From the NCBI GenBank assembly GCA_028044295.1, contig JAOFSE010000014.1:1-56947 (forward strand): a DNA stretch of 56,947 nt. The letters are read 5' to 3'. Below, piece by piece: positions 36,468-46,197 of this stretch. Numbering within the stretch: position 1 is the stretch's first letter; each line of letters opens with the position of its first letter. Both the position numbers and the translations under genes were made by a program. The notes under the pieces are model-generated. The model saw nothing but the letters and a program-made list of their open reading frames with translations. It did no database searches and was not told the DNA's origin. The DNA is from Sulfurimonas sp. Its GTDB lineage: Bacteria > Campylobacterota > Campylobacteria > Campylobacterales > Sulfurimonadaceae.

Positions 36468-37223
36468 ATGCAAGACAATCAAGTAAATATTCAAAGATAT
36501 GAAGAAGATGAGATAGATTTAAGAGAGCTGTTTAAAACTCTTATGAGAAATAAATTAAAGATAGTAGTTATTACTTCTATGATTACTTTTGGAGCAATTA
36601 TTTATGCATATGCAGTACCAAAAGTTTATGAAGCAAAAGTAATTCTAAAGATTGGAGAATATAAGCTTGCTAATGCTAATGCTAATGCTAATGCTAATGC
36701 TAATATTACAAGTGCATCAGAACTCTCAAAAGAGTTGGAAATTTTATTTATTGATATACTTAAAAATACTAAAGATAGAGAGGCAAGAATAAGTAAAGTA
36801 GGTTTAGTTAATAACCAACAAAATTTTATAGAAATATCATCCATTGGTGTTTCAAATAATACTGCTATCTCTGAAATAGATAACGTAGTTACGCATTTAG
36901 TAGAGTCCCATGTTAAAATACTTGATAACATCAAAGAGTTTAGAGAAAATAAAATAAAAGACTTGGAATCTAAGATACTCATAAAGAGTGATGATTTATT
37001 TAGATATGAAAATCAATTAGATAGGCTAAAATTTATATCTTTACCCCATAATTATAAGTACACATCCATTGTAGGTAATATTATGACAAATGACCATCCA
37101 ATAAAACCAAAAAAGAAACTGATAGTAGTTGTGGCTTTTGTAACTGGGCTTATATTATCTATATTCTTTGTGTTTTTTATGGAATTTATCAAAGGTTTTA
37201 AGGATAAGGAAAAAGAGGCATAG
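36468..37223 (+). CDS. wzz: Wzz-like chain-length regulator, short form
   Basis: A 251-residue protein with two membrane helices (about residues 31-50 and 217-240) and a periplasmic region between, the Wzz layout. The N-terminal DLRELFKTLMRNKLKI and the Pro-containing entry to the second helix (NDHPIKPKKKLIVVV) are typical. It would control how many repeat units the polymerase adds. It is shorter than the usual 320 or so residues. Residues 68-79 are six Ala-Asn pairs encoded by a perfect hexanucleotide repeat just after the first helix. It ends immediately before the stop of the convergent YgiC-like gene. Confidence 0.82.
   Translation: MQDNQVNIQRYEEDEIDLRELFKTLMRNKLKIVVITSMITFGAIIYAYAVPKVYEAKVILKIGEYKLANANANANANANITSASELSKELEILFIDILKNTKDREARISKVGLVNNQQNFIEISSIGVSNNTAISEIDNVVTHLVESHVKILDNIKEFRENKIKDLESKILIKSDDLFRYENQLDRLKFISLPHNYKYTSIVGNIMTNDHPIKPKKKLIVVVAFVTGLILSIFFVFFMEFIKGFKDKEKEA
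36669..36704 (+). repeat. Six perfect GCTAAT hexanucleotide repeats inside wzz
   Basis: Six head-to-tail copies of GCTAAT without a mismatch encode (Ala-Asn)6 at residues 68-79 of the Wzz-like protein. Loss or gain of a unit keeps the reading frame and only changes the length of the linker at the start of the periplasmic domain. Such perfect short repeats are prone to slippage during replication. Confidence 0.95.
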
Positions 37224-38420
37224 TTAAACTATAACATGTCCAACAAACTTACTCATGTTATCCATTATTTCTCCTCCTTTTCGAAAGCTAAGTCCACAAG
37301 CTTCATAAGCGAAGAAAATTCCTGCTTGGTACTTCATTCCTGAGTTGTCTTTATTAAACTCTACATACTCTTGATAAACTTTTTTATAGTTATCATAAGG
37401 TCCATCCACTTTTTCTAATAAAGTATTGTTCTCGTCAATAATAGCAGTGTTAGCTCCTTCTCTTCCAAAGACACATTTTTCTACTTGTTTAGTTAATTCT
37501 AGCGGTTCAAACGATGTTTGAAGTAAATAAGGAGAGTCTGGAAAAAGGTCATACAGTATTTTTAACATCCCTTTTGATTGAAACAAAAGAGTATATGCAG
37601 GGTTGAGTATAATAGCACTTTGATTGTTCATAATAGTTGTCAGGGTAGTAGCTAGCTCTGGTTCATCGTGAGCTATATCTTCCCAGGGATAAAGTTTAAA
37701 CCAATACTCGTACTTGTTGTCATCTAAATCAAAGATTCCTTCTTCATCAAACTTTACATTTTGTAGATATTCAAAGCCTGTATTAAATCCAGCATCAGTA
37801 GCAATCTGTTGAAGAAGTTTTGTGGTAGCTTCTTCTTCATCATCACCTTCTATAGATGAAAAGAGTATCTTCCAAGCATCATAGTTTTCATCAAAACCGT
37901 CAACATCATCAAATAGGGTTATAAGTCTTTTAAAGTTATTTTTAATAGCCTCATAAACATTGTTAAATTGTTTAGCCTCATCCATACCATTTTCTTTTAA
38001 AAGTGCCCATTGGAGTAGGGTAGTTTCAAATAATGAAGTTGGAGTGTCAGCATTAAACTCTATAAGTTTTATTGGACTTCCATCTATCCCACCGCACAAG
38101 TCAAAACGACCATATATATGCCAGTGAACATCGCTCTCCCAAGATTTCTTAATTGTGTCAACTAGATTAAATGGAATCCCAAGTTCAAAGAAGAGCTCAT
38201 TTTCTATTACATATTCTGCTGCTTCAACATACATGTCATATATTTCATTTGCTGCAGTGTAATAAGCCTCCGCTTCATCTGATGATATCTGAATTAATTC
38301 GTCACTTACATATTTAGTACAATCGCTATCTGTATGCCAAGTAAATCCTAACTTTTCTAGTGTAGTATCTTCTAATGAGTTTACTTTTTCTAGTTTAACC
38401 GCCAAACGATCTACTTCCAT
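37224..38420 (-). CDS. Glutathionylspermidine synthase-like ATP-grasp protein (YgiC/YjfC family)
   Basis: A 398-residue protein of the pre-ATP-grasp/GSP-synthase family, as in YgiC and YjfC of E. coli. Recognisable are GRFDLCGGIDGSPIKLIEFNADTPTSLFE, written here as its core RFDLCGGIDG then LIEFNADTP, and the C-terminal VFGREGANTAI and GMKYQAGIFFAYEACGLSFR. The family ligates peptides or amines with ATP, but the substrate of YgiC-type members is not known to me. The frame is open to 38510, but homologues begin near ATG 38420, which reduces overlap with the YgiB-like gene to 26 bases. The pair order is the same as in E. coli. Confidence 0.8.
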   Translation of the reverse strand: MEVDRLAVKLEKVNSLEDTTLEKLGFTWHTDSDCTKYVSDELIQISSDEAEAYYTAANEIYDMYVEAAEYVIENELFFELGIPFNLVDTIKKSWESDVHWHIYGRFDLCGGIDGSPIKLIEFNADTPTSLFETTLLQWALLKENGMDEAKQFNNVYEAIKNNFKRLITLFDDVDGFDENYDAWKILFSSIEGDDEEEATTKLLQQIATDAGFNTGFEYLQNVKFDEEGIFDLDDNKYEYWFKLYPWEDIAHDEPELATTLTTIMNNQSAIILNPAYTLLFQSKGMLKILYDLFPDSPYLLQTSFEPLELTKQVEKCVFGREGANTAIIDENNTLLEKVDGPYDNYKKVYQEYVEFNKDNSGMKYQAGIFFAYEACGLSFRKGGEIMDNMSKFVGHVIV

Positions 38421-38958
38421 ATGATGAAGTTCTACTAGATCCACCAAAAAAGCTTCTTCTAGTACTTTTACTACGAGAGGCTTTACCCGCAGCTGATCGA
38501 CTATAAGCACTTTTATTTACTGATGATGAACGCTTAGAGAAGTTTTTATTGTTCATTAGAGCATTACCAATCATATTACCCATAAGTGAACCAGCTGCTA
38601 CAGCGAGGATAGTCCCAGCTAAACCCATACCAGCACTACTGTCTCCACTTTGTACTGTCTCAGAAGTTCCATTTTGAACTTTTTGATACTCCTGCTCTGC
38701 AAGAGTTTTCATCTCTTGCTCATTCATAAAGCGTTCAGTTATATTTCCATTTTCATCTTTTTCTCTGATGATTGCACGGTTAGGACCTTCTGTTGGCATC
38801 TCTTCTACAACTATATATTTTCCATTAGTCTGTTGTTCTATTACTAAGTATCTATTTTGTTGTTCTTGTTGTGCTTCACATCCACTAAGAACGCTCATCA
38901 TAACTATACCAGCACTTCCTAGTGCTACTCCGCTAGCTATTGAAGAAATATGTTTCAT
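38395..38958 (-). CDS. YgiB-like lipoprotein (DUF1190)
   Basis: A 187-residue lipoprotein: the N-terminal signal ends in a lipobox, MSVLSGC (Cys about residue 27), followed by a Gln-rich stretch, then a glycine-rich hydrophobic segment (GMGLAGTILAVAAGSLMGNM) and a Ser/Arg-rich, low-complexity tail ending GSRSFGG. This layout is that of YgiB/UPF0441, which in E. coli sits upstream of ygiC. Function unknown; the conserved pairing suggests the lipoprotein is a partner or substrate of the ATP-grasp enzyme. It overlaps the next upstream gene by 4 bases. Confidence 0.78.
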   Translation of the reverse strand: MKHISSIASGVALGSAGIVMMSVLSGCEAQQEQQNRYLVIEQQTNGKYIVVEEMPTEGPNRAIIREKDENGNITERFMNEQEMKTLAEQEYQKVQNGTSETVQSGDSSAGMGLAGTILAVAAGSLMGNMIGNALMNNKNFSKRSSSVNKSAYSRSAAGKASRSKSTRRSFFGGSSRTSSYGSRSFGG

Positions 38959-39407
38959 CTATCTTGACCCTTTAATTTGTTTTTATCTAAAGTAATTATT
39001 TTTTTAAGTTGATAATCATAAAATGATATTTTATTTCTACCATTGTAAACTATATCACCCTCATAATTAAATTTTCCAACTCTTAGTACTCTATCCTTAC
39101 TCATAAGGAGGTCTTCACCTACTTTGTTTCCAACATCTTCTATAAGGGTAGACAATACAAGTATAGATAAAAATCCAATTACCGATATACTAACCTTAGA
39201 GTTTTTAACATATATAACTAAGTACCCAAATATAACGGAAAGTGTCATGAATAGGTAAATATTTTGATGGTCTGCAAAAAGGATGTTGTAGTATAGGTCT
39301 ATCTCATATAAGTCTATATAGTTGATTTTTATACCTAAAAAAAGAAAGAAATCTAAGAAGAATGTAAAGAACATACCAGTTAACAGTGCTTGAATAATTT
39401 TACTCAT
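38955..39407 (-). CDS. Small membrane protein of unknown function
   Basis: I do not recognise this 150-residue protein. It has three hydrophobic segments (about residues 7-25, 50-66 and 72-88) followed by a soluble, Lys/Asp-rich tail of about 55 residues ending KNKLKGQDR. It overlaps the YgiB-like gene by 4 bases (ATGA) and the YrdC-like gene by 4 on its other side, so it is part of the same small operon. A role together with YgiB and YgiC is possible but not shown by the sequence. Confidence 0.65.
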   Translation of the reverse strand: MSKIIQALLTGMFFTFFLDFFLFLGIKINYIDLYEIDLYYNILFADHQNIYLFMTLSVIFGYLVIYVKNSKVSISVIGFLSILVLSTLIEDVGNKVGEDLLMSKDRVLRVGKFNYEGDIVYNGRNKISFYDYQLKKIITLDKNKLKGQDR

Positions 39408-39877
39408 CTTAATTTTTTCCTCTTTTTAGAGTTTATTTTTATAAGTGCTGACGATGAATTTTCATGTAAGCCGTTTATGTCTTCTACTATTATATCAGCT
39501 TTTGTTTCACAAAATTCTCGTTTAAAGTTTTCGCCACTTTTATTCGCAGATGTGGAATAATGCCAAGACAAATCCTTTAATATTTTAGAGTTTAAATTAT
39601 TTTTAGCTATCCTAAACGCTTTATTTTTAACTATAAAAGTTGTTTTTTTAGATCTTCTTACTAAGCTCTTTTGAGATGATGGGACTCTACATGTAGAGTG
39701 CTTAAATGATTCAAAATCAGAGAATATTTTTATAAAGGGTTTTGTAGTTTCTCTTGATTTTATCTCATACAATTTATCGCTGTTTTGAGATAAAAAACCG
39801 ACAGTGGTGTCGGTTTGTGCAAGTATAATAGGTGATTTTATGCTAGAAAGTCTTGTAGTGCTTTTGCATCTGACCAT
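39404..39877 (-). CDS. Short Sua5/YciO/YrdC-like protein
   Basis: A 157-residue protein with the start of the YrdC fold: [24 protein letters not shown] (core [10 protein letters not shown] near residue 22) and [20 protein letters not shown]. The KR and TTFI elements match the RNA/ATP-binding region of threonylcarbamoyl-AMP synthases, but the protein is shorter and more divergent than TsaC, as in other Campylobacterota. Start is uncertain: ATG 39877 lies 40 bases inside carB, and a non-ATG start nearer the QTDTT motif is possible. A terminator-like hairpin lies within its own 5' codons. Confidence 0.65.
   Translation of the reverse strand: MVRCKSTTRLSSIKSPIILAQTDTTVGFLSQNSDKLYEIKSRETTKPFIKIFSDFESFKHSTCRVPSSQKSLVRRSKKTTFIVKNKAFRIAKNNLNSKILKDLSWHYSTSANKSGENFKREFCETKADIIVEDINGLHENSSSALIKINSKKRKKLR
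39791..39816 (-). terminator. Intrinsic terminator of carB, inside the YrdC-like reading frame
   Basis: On the minus strand AAACCGACA (39816-39808), loop CCAC, and TGTCGGTTT (39803-39795) form a perfect 9-bp stem that runs into six T residues (39797-39792). It begins 22 bases after the carB stop codon, the normal place for an intrinsic terminator. The same bases encode QTDTTVGF of the following protein, so it is also coding. Confidence 0.75.
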
Positions 39878-42800
39878 GAGTCATCTTTCATCTCTTGGAG
39901 GGCTAATATAAGTGCTCTTGCAGCACTTAAAGTTGTAAAGTAAGGTATGCTTCTTTTTAGAACTTCTTGACGAATTACTACTGCATCTTTTTTTGATGTG
40001 TTGTTATCAGAAGTATTTATTGCCATAGCAATTTCATCATTTTTCATACTGTCCTCAATATTTGGACGACCTTCAGATATTTTAAGTACTACCTCACAAG
40101 GAACACCAGCTTCTTCTATAATAGCTTGCGTACCTTTAGTAGCTACAAGTTTGAAGCCATGTTTATGTAGTCCACTTGCTATCTCTGCTGCATGTTGTTT
40201 ATCTGTATCTACAAATGACAGAAAACATGTACCAGATGTTGGAATTTTATTTCCAGCAGATATCTGAGCCTTTGCAAAACTAACACCAAAGTTAGAACTA
40301 ATCCCCATAACTTCACCAGTTGATTTCATTTCAGGTGAAAGAACTAAGTCAGCACCATAAAGTTTATGGAAAGGAAAAACTGCCTCTTTAACAGAGATAT
40401 GATCTTTAAGTTTTGGTTTTAGTAGACCATTCACTTCTTGAACAATGTTATACTGGTCATAGTACTCAAGAGAACTTCTTAGAGTCTCACCAACCATAAC
40501 GCGAGTTGCTACCTTTGCAAGAGGCATACCAGTAGCCTTACTTACAAAAGGAACAGTTCTAGAAGCTCTAGGGTTAACCTCTATTAAGTATATTTCATCT
40601 TGGTAGATTGCATACTGAACATTCATAAGTCCACGTACACCAAGTCCAAGCGCAATAGTTTTAGTTTGCTGTTCAACTTTTTCTATCATTTCCTGAGTTA
40701 AATTTACAGGAGGAAGAGAACAAGCAGAATCACCAGAGTGTATACCAGCCTCTTCAATATGTTGCATTACCGAACCAATATATACATCTTCGCCATCACA
40801 TATAGCATCAACATCAAGCTCAATTGCTTGATCTAAAAACTTATCAATTAAAACAGGAGCTTCATTTGATACGGAAATAGCAAGTTCCATATACTGTGCT
40901 AACTCTTCTTGTGAATAGACTATCTTCATTCCACGACCACCAAGAACAAATGATGGACGAACCAACACAGGAAATCCTAGTCTCTCTGCAATTTCAGGAG
41001 CTTCATCTTTGTGACGAGCTAAACCATTCTCTGGTTGTTTAAGTCCATGAGAATTAACAAAGTCAGAGAACTGTTCTCTATCTTCAGCTAAATCAATAAC
41101 TGCCGAAGGTGTACCAGCTATATTCGCACCTATTTTTGTAAGTGCATCAGCAAGTTTAAGTGGAGTTTGCCCACCAAAGTGAACGATGATTCCGTCTGGT
41201 TGTTCGTTTTCTATAACTTCTCTAACATGCTCTAAATCAATAGGTTCAAAGTAAAGCACATCAGAAGTATCGTAGTCAGTTGAAACAGTCTCAGGATTAC
41301 AGTTGTACATAATACACTCTATATCCATCTCTTTTAAAGCAAATGCAGCATGAACACAACAGTAATCAAATTCTATACCTTGACCAATTCTATTTGGACC
41401 ACCACCTAAGATAAGTACTTTTTTCTTATCGCTTACACGGTTAGTTACATTTGGAAGTTGCGTAATATTTGTTGTTGAATACAGATATGGTGTTAATGCT
41501 TCAAATTCAGCCGCACAAGTGTCAACTTCATTAAATTCTAAACTAACTTTTAAAAACTTTCTTGAGCTGTATACTTCATCTTCAGTTATTGTTTGTCTAG
41601 AGTTTTTGTTTATAAGTTGAGCTATTCTTTTATCTGAAAAACCATCTACTTTAACATTTCTCATCCATTTTTTATCAAATAGTATCTTGTGCGTAATAGT
41701 TTTTTCAACCTCTAATAACTCTTGCATTTGATAAAGGAACCAAGGGTCTATCTGACATGTGTCAAACATCTCTTCTATAGTCATTCCACGACGGAAACCT
41801 TCAGCTACATAAAGGATGCGGTCTGCATTTGGACGACGTATTTCATGTTTAACAAATTCATCGTCAGCATCAATCTCATCTAAACCACAAAGTCCAGTTT
41901 CAAGAGAACAAAGAGCTTTTTGTAGTGATTCTTTAAAAGTACGACCAATCGCCATTACTTCACCAACTGACTTCATACTTGTACTTAGTGTATCTATAGC
42001 CTCAGGGAATTTTTCAAAAGTAAAACGAGGAATCTTTGTAACAACATAATCAATAACTGGTTCAAAAGCTGCAGGAGTTCCTGTTATATCATTTGTGATT
42101 TCATCAAGAGTAAAACCGACAGCAAGTAGGGTTGCTACTTTTGCAATAGGGTAACCAGTAGCTTTAGAAGCAAGAGCTGATGAACGAGATACACGAGGGT
42201 TCATTTCAATAACAATCATTCGACCAGTTTTAGGACAGATTGAAAACTGAACATTAGATCCACCAGTATCAACACCGATTTCTCTTAAAATAGCAAAAGA
42301 AGCATCACGCATTCTTTGGTACTCTTTGTCTGTCAGTGTAAGAGCAGGCGCAACAGTGATACTATCACCTGTATGAACACCCATAGGGTCAAAGTTTTCA
42401 ATTGAGCATATGATGATACAGTTATCCGCTTTATCACGAATAACTTCCATTTCATACTCTTTCCAACCAAGCATAGATTCCATAATCTCTATTTCATTAA
42501 CAGGTGAAGCAGACAGTCCCTCTTGGGCTAGTTGTTTAAACTCTTCCATGTTGTAAGCAACACCAGAACCACCACCAGCAAGTGTGAATGATGCTCTTGA
42601 AATAACTGGAAATCCAATCTCTTTAACAACTTCTATAGCTTCGTCAACACTATAGGCATTAGCACTTTTTGGTAAATCCATACCAATTTTTTCCATAGCT
42701 TCATTGAAGGCTGAACGGTCTTCACCTTTATGAATAGCTTCTGGTGATGCACCTAGAAATTGTACGCCTTCAAGCATACCTTTTTCATACATAGATGTTG

Positions 42801-43095
42801 CAACATTAAGAGCAGTTTGTCCACCCATAGTCGGTAGAACCGCATCTACTTTTTCAGCTTTGATGATTTTAGCGATAACATCTTCTCTGATTGGTTCAAT
42901 ATATGTTCTATCAGCAAATTCAGGGTCAGTCATAATAGTTGCAGGATTTGAATTAATAAGAACAACACGGTAACCTAACTCTTTTAGAGTTTTAACAGCT
43001 TGAGTCCCAGAGTAATCAAATTCACATGCTTGACCAATAACAATAGGACCAGAACCTATAAGTAAAATAGTATTAATGTCGGTGCGTTTTGGCAT
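39838..43095 (-). CDS. carB: Carbamoyl-phosphate synthase large subunit
   Basis: A 1085-residue enzyme with two homologous ATP-grasp halves ([17 protein letters not shown] at the N-terminus, [17 protein letters not shown] near residue 560) and a C-terminal allosteric MGS-like domain. It makes carbamoyl phosphate from bicarbonate, glutamine-derived ammonia and two ATP for pyrimidines and arginine. The frame opens at ATG 43107, but that has no ribosome site; ATG 43095 is preceded by GGGA at 6 bases and gives the usual MPKRTDI start. Its own promoter lies just upstream. Confidence 0.97.
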   Translation of the reverse strand: MPKRTDINTILLIGSGPIVIGQACEFDYSGTQAVKTLKELGYRVVLINSNPATIMTDPEFADRTYIEPIREDVIAKIIKAEKVDAVLPTMGGQTALNVATSMYEKGMLEGVQFLGASPEAIHKGEDRSAFNEAMEKIGMDLPKSANAYSVDEAIEVVKEIGFPVISRASFTLAGGGSGVAYNMEEFKQLAQEGLSASPVNEIEIMESMLGWKEYEMEVIRDKADNCIIICSIENFDPMGVHTGDSITVAPALTLTDKEYQRMRDASFAILREIGVDTGGSNVQFSICPKTGRMIVIEMNPRVSRSSALASKATGYPIAKVATLLAVGFTLDEITNDITGTPAAFEPVIDYVVTKIPRFTFEKFPEAIDTLSTSMKSVGEVMAIGRTFKESLQKALCSLETGLCGLDEIDADDEFVKHEIRRPNADRILYVAEGFRRGMTIEEMFDTCQIDPWFLYQMQELLEVEKTITHKILFDKKWMRNVKVDGFSDKRIAQLINKNSRQTITEDEVYSSRKFLKVSLEFNEVDTCAAEFEALTPYLYSTTNITQLPNVTNRVSDKKKVLILGGGPNRIGQGIEFDYCCVHAAFALKEMDIECIMYNCNPETVSTDYDTSDVLYFEPIDLEHVREVIENEQPDGIIVHFGGQTPLKLADALTKIGANIAGTPSAVIDLAEDREQFSDFVNSHGLKQPENGLARHKDEAPEIAERLGFPVLVRPSFVLGGRGMKIVYSQEELAQYMELAISVSNEAPVLIDKFLDQAIELDVDAICDGEDVYIGSVMQHIEEAGIHSGDSACSLPPVNLTQEMIEKVEQQTKTIALGLGVRGLMNVQYAIYQDEIYLIEVNPRASRTVPFVSKATGMPLAKVATRVMVGETLRSSLEYYDQYNIVQEVNGLLKPKLKDHISVKEAVFPFHKLYGADLVLSPEMKSTGEVMGISSNFGVSFAKAQISAGNKIPTSGTCFLSFVDTDKQHAAEIASGLHKHGFKLVATKGTQAIIEEAGVPCEVVLKISEGRPNIEDSMKNDEIAMAINTSDNNTSKKDAVVIRQEVLKRSIPYFTTLSAARALILALQEMKDDSWSDAKALQDFLA

Positions 43096-43114
43096 AGAAA
43101 ATCCCATTTAAAAA

Positions 43115-43128
43115 ATTATAGGATTATA
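43115..43128 (-). promoter_or_regulatory. Tandem TATAAT boxes upstream of carB
   Basis: Read on the minus strand, two perfect TATAAT boxes lie at 43128-43123 and 43120-43115, separated by two bases, 20-33 bases before the chosen carB start. No clear -35 box is visible, as is common in Campylobacterota, where -10 boxes dominate. This would make carB a separate unit from mreC. Confidence 0.5.
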
Positions 43129-43151
43129 GCTAAAGAGAGCTTATGTATGAA

Positions 43152-43919
43152 TTATTTTACTTCTCTTATCATATAAAAATAGTTTGGATCATTAGATTTG
43201 TAGTAAGGGTCGATAATGGCATTTTGATAACCTTGTGATTTTGTAATAGACTCAACAACACCAACTTTTAAACCTTTAAAAAATATATTATCTAGTCCTG
43301 AAGTAACAACTTCATCACCAACACGAAGAGTAAACCAAGCTGGAATGTATTTAACAATTAATTTGTCGGAATTATTCCCATGTGCTACTCCATGGGCTTT
43401 AGAAGACCCTATTGAAACTGCATATGTACTTTTTATATCTCTATTTAAAAGTGCGACAGCTCTACCATTTTCTGGAATAACAATACCGGCAACTAGCTCT
43501 TTATATGTTAACCCATAGACTTTTGAAGAATTATAGTCGATTACTTCAAGCCATACTCTATTATGATTTGCAAACTCTTTATAAGATATTGCACGAACAA
43601 GTTCAACTTTTGGGTTACTTTTGAATTTTGAATTTTGATATCTGAAAAAATCATTTACTTCAGATGCAAGTTGTTGCATAACTAGATGGTTATTTTCATA
43701 TTTTTGAAGTTCTTCTTCTAAGTCACTTATATACTCTGCTTGAAAAAAATGTTTATCAATAGTCTTTGTAATCAATTCAGTTGTATTATGATACTTAATA
43801 TTGATTGTATTTAGGGCATAAATAAAGGGTGATTGTATTATATTTGTATAGTAAAGTGCACCCACAAAGAGTGCAATAAAGATAGAAAAAAAGCCTAATA
43901 GCCCTTTATTCATTCTCAA
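43152..43919 (-). CDS. mreC: Rod shape-determining protein MreC
   Basis: A 255-residue protein with an N-terminal membrane anchor (LLGFFSIFIALFVGALYY), a coiled-coil stretch (about residues 60-85) and a beta-rich periplasmic domain containing PENGRAVALLNRD and VGDEVVTSGLDNIFFKGLKVG, the MreC signature. It organises the lateral-wall elongation complex with MreB. It starts 14 bases inside the mreB 3' end. No mreD is seen directly after it: carB follows instead. Confidence 0.93.
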   Translation of the reverse strand: MRMNKGLLGFFSIFIALFVGALYYTNIIQSPFIYALNTINIKYHNTTELITKTIDKHFFQAEYISDLEEELQKYENNHLVMQQLASEVNDFFRYQNSKFKSNPKVELVRAISYKEFANHNRVWLEVIDYNSSKVYGLTYKELVAGIVIPENGRAVALLNRDIKSTYAVSIGSSKAHGVAHGNNSDKLIVKYIPAWFTLRVGDEVVTSGLDNIFFKGLKVGVVESITKSQGYQNAIIDPYYKSNDPNYFYMIREVK

Positions 43920-44943
43920 ATAGCTCCTGTAAGATATCTATCTCTTCAAGTGCGCGACCTGTTCCTCTTGCAACTGCAAGAAGAGGTTCATCAGCAACAT
44001 ATACAGGGATTTTAATAATGTTAGATAGGTATTTATCAAGCTGACGAATAAGTGCTCCACCACCCGTTAAAATAATACCGTGATTTACGATATCACCAGC
44101 TAAATCCGGAGGCATTTGCTCTAGTACATCACGAAGCGCTTCACCTATCTCTTTAAGAGGTTCTCTCATAGCTTCTCTAGCATCTTCTGAAGTTAACTCA
44201 ACTGAGCTTAGAAGACCTTCAACTTGATCTCTACCGTTTATAACCATTAAAAGCTCTTCTTCTAGTGTTACAGCAGTACCAATGTTTATTTTAATCTCTT
44301 CAGCAACTCTCTCACCAATAAGAAGGTTGTATTTTTTTCTAACATAGTTGACAATAGATGCATCTATTTTATCACCAGCAGTACGGATTGATTTAGATAA
44401 AACAAGACCACCAAGTGAAACAACACCAATCTCAGTAGTACCACCACCAATATCAACTACCAAGTTACCTTTAGGCTCGCGAATCTCAATACCAGCACCA
44501 ATTGCAGCTGCCATAGGCTCTTCTATAAGAAAAACTTGTCTAGCCCCAGCACTTAGAGCTGATTCACGAACAGCTTTTCTTTCAACCTGTGTTAGACCAT
44601 AAGGAACACAGATAATAATACGAGGAGAGATTAAAGATGAACGACCATGGGCTTTTTCAATAAACTTTCTAATCATTTTTTCAGTAACGTCAAAGTCAGC
44701 GATAACACCATCTTTCATAGGACGAATAGCTTTGATATTTCCAGGAGTCTTACCAACCATCTCTTTTGCTTCTTTACCAACAGCAAGAACTCTTTGTTGT
44801 CCGTACTTTTCAGTTTTAACAGCAACAACAGATGGTTCATTGATAATAATACCTCTACCTTTTGCAATTACAATAGTATTTGCTGTTCCTAAATCTATAG
44901 AAAGATCGTTTGAAAAAAGTCCAACTAGTTTATTAAATATCAT
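43906..44943 (-). CDS. mreB: Rod shape-determining protein MreB
   Basis: A 345-residue actin-like ATPase. Phosphate-1 motif DLGTANTIV (about residue 17), NLVVDIGGGTTEIGVVSLGG (phosphate 2) and ILTGGGALIRQLDKYL (adenosine motif) are intact. It forms membrane-bound filaments that direct sidewall synthesis. It lies 9 bases after clpX, in the typical Campylobacterota order clpX-mreB-mreC. Confidence 0.98.
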   Translation of the reverse strand: MIFNKLVGLFSNDLSIDLGTANTIVIAKGRGIIINEPSVVAVKTEKYGQQRVLAVGKEAKEMVGKTPGNIKAIRPMKDGVIADFDVTEKMIRKFIEKAHGRSSLISPRIIICVPYGLTQVERKAVRESALSAGARQVFLIEEPMAAAIGAGIEIREPKGNLVVDIGGGTTEIGVVSLGGLVLSKSIRTAGDKIDASIVNYVRKKYNLLIGERVAEEIKINIGTAVTLEEELLMVINGRDQVEGLLSSVELTSEDAREAMREPLKEIGEALRDVLEQMPPDLAGDIVNHGIILTGGGALIRQLDKYLSNIIKIPVYVADEPLLAVARGTGRALEEIDILQELFENE

Positions 44944-44952
44944 TATGTTCCC

Positions 44953-46197
44953 TTATGCTATGTTTTTTGTTTGTTTCTTGATATATACTGCTTCTTCACC
45001 ATCATCAATAACTGCTTTAGTTATTAAAACTTCGTATCCAGCATACTCTGGTAATTCGTACATGATATTTATCATGTTCTCTTCTAAAATAGCACGAAGA
45101 CCACGAGCCCCAGTCTTTCTTTTAAGTGATTTTGCTGCAATTGCTCGAAGAGCATCTTCTTCAAAGTTTAATTCAACATCATCAATAGAGAATAGTTTTT
45201 TATATTGTTTAATTAGAGAGTTCTTAGGTTCAGTAAGTATACGAACCATATCGTCTTCTGTTATCTCATTGAGTGAAGCTATAATAGGTAAACGACCAAC
45301 AAGTTCAGGAATAAGACCATAACTCACTAAATCATCTGGTTCAACCATATCATATGTAGTTTTTTTCTCTTCTGTACTTTTCTTCTCATGTCCAAAACCT
45401 AAAATATTTTCACCCTGTTTCTTTTTTAAATGTTCATCAAGACCATCAAAGGCCCCACCACAAATAAATAAAATGCCAGTAGTGTCAATCTGAGTAAACT
45501 CTTGATTAGGATGTTTTCTCCCACCTTTAGGTGGAATGTTTACTTGAGCTCCCTCTATTATCTTAAGAAGAGCTTGTTGAACACCTTCGCCTGATACATC
45601 ACGAGTAATAGAACGGTTTTCACTCATACGAGATATTTTATCTACTTCATCAATAAATACTATACCTTGCTCTGCACGTTCTACATCACCATCAGCTGCT
45701 TGAATAAGTTTAGTTAAGATGTTCTCTACATCTTCACCAACATAACCAGCTTCAGTCAGACTTGTAGCATCTGCAATAGCTATTGGTACATTTAAAACTC
45801 TAGCAATCGTTTGAGCCATAAGTGTTTTACCACTACCAGTTGGTCCAATAAGTAATACATTTGATTTTGCAATCTCTGTATCATCATCTTCCACATTATC
45901 AGTTTTAAAAATTCTTTTATAATGATTATAAACTGCTACACTTAGCAGTTTTCTAGCACCTTCTTGACCGATGACATATTCACCCAAAAAGCTATTTAAC
46001 TCTTTTGGGGTCATTAGTTTTGTTACAGCATCCACAAGTTCACTGTCTTCATCAGACACACTGTGTGCATCATCTCCAAACATTATTTTATATGCAGATG
46101 TAACACAGTTTTTACAGATATAAACACCGTTACCAGCAATTAGAGGATTTTCTTCACTCTCTTTTGCGTCACAAAAACTACAAGCTCTATGAATCAT
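44953..46197 (-). CDS. clpX: ClpX ATPase subunit of the ClpXP protease
   Basis: A 414-residue AAA+ unfoldase with the N-terminal C4 zinc domain (CSFCDAKE and YICKNC), Walker A GPTGSGKT, the pore loop GYVGEDV, Walker B VFIDEVDK and sensor/box VII regions. It unfolds substrates and feeds them to ClpP. ATGA overlap with lpxA upstream. Confidence 0.98.
   Translation of the reverse strand: MIHRACSFCDAKESEENPLIAGNGVYICKNCVTSAYKIMFGDDAHSVSDEDSELVDAVTKLMTPKELNSFLGEYVIGQEGARKLLSVAVYNHYKRIFKTDNVEDDDTEIAKSNVLLIGPTGSGKTLMAQTIARVLNVPIAIADATSLTEAGYVGEDVENILTKLIQAADGDVERAEQGIVFIDEVDKISRMSENRSITRDVSGEGVQQALLKIIEGAQVNIPPKGGRKHPNQEFTQIDTTGILFICGGAFDGLDEHLKKKQGENILGFGHEKKSTEEKKTTYDMVEPDDLVSYGLIPELVGRLPIIASLNEITEDDMVRILTEPKNSLIKQYKKLFSIDDVELNFEEDALRAIAAKSLKRKTGARGLRAILEENMINIMYELPEYAGYEVLITKAVIDDGEEAVYIKKQTKNIA

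Noticed and set aside
36626..36982. Minus-strand frame with an Ala-Leu run opposite wzz
   Set aside because: The run is merely the complement of the GCTAAT repeat; no start signal or homology.
37220..37232. ATAGTT-A-AACTAT inverted repeat between convergent wzz and ygiC stops
   Set aside because: Only A/T-rich 6-bp arms with no loop long enough for a hairpin and no T-run, so not supported as a terminator.
44732..45322. 196-codon open frame on the plus strand
   Set aside because: Complement of mreB and clpX, both certain genes; Ser/Ala-rich shadow sequence.
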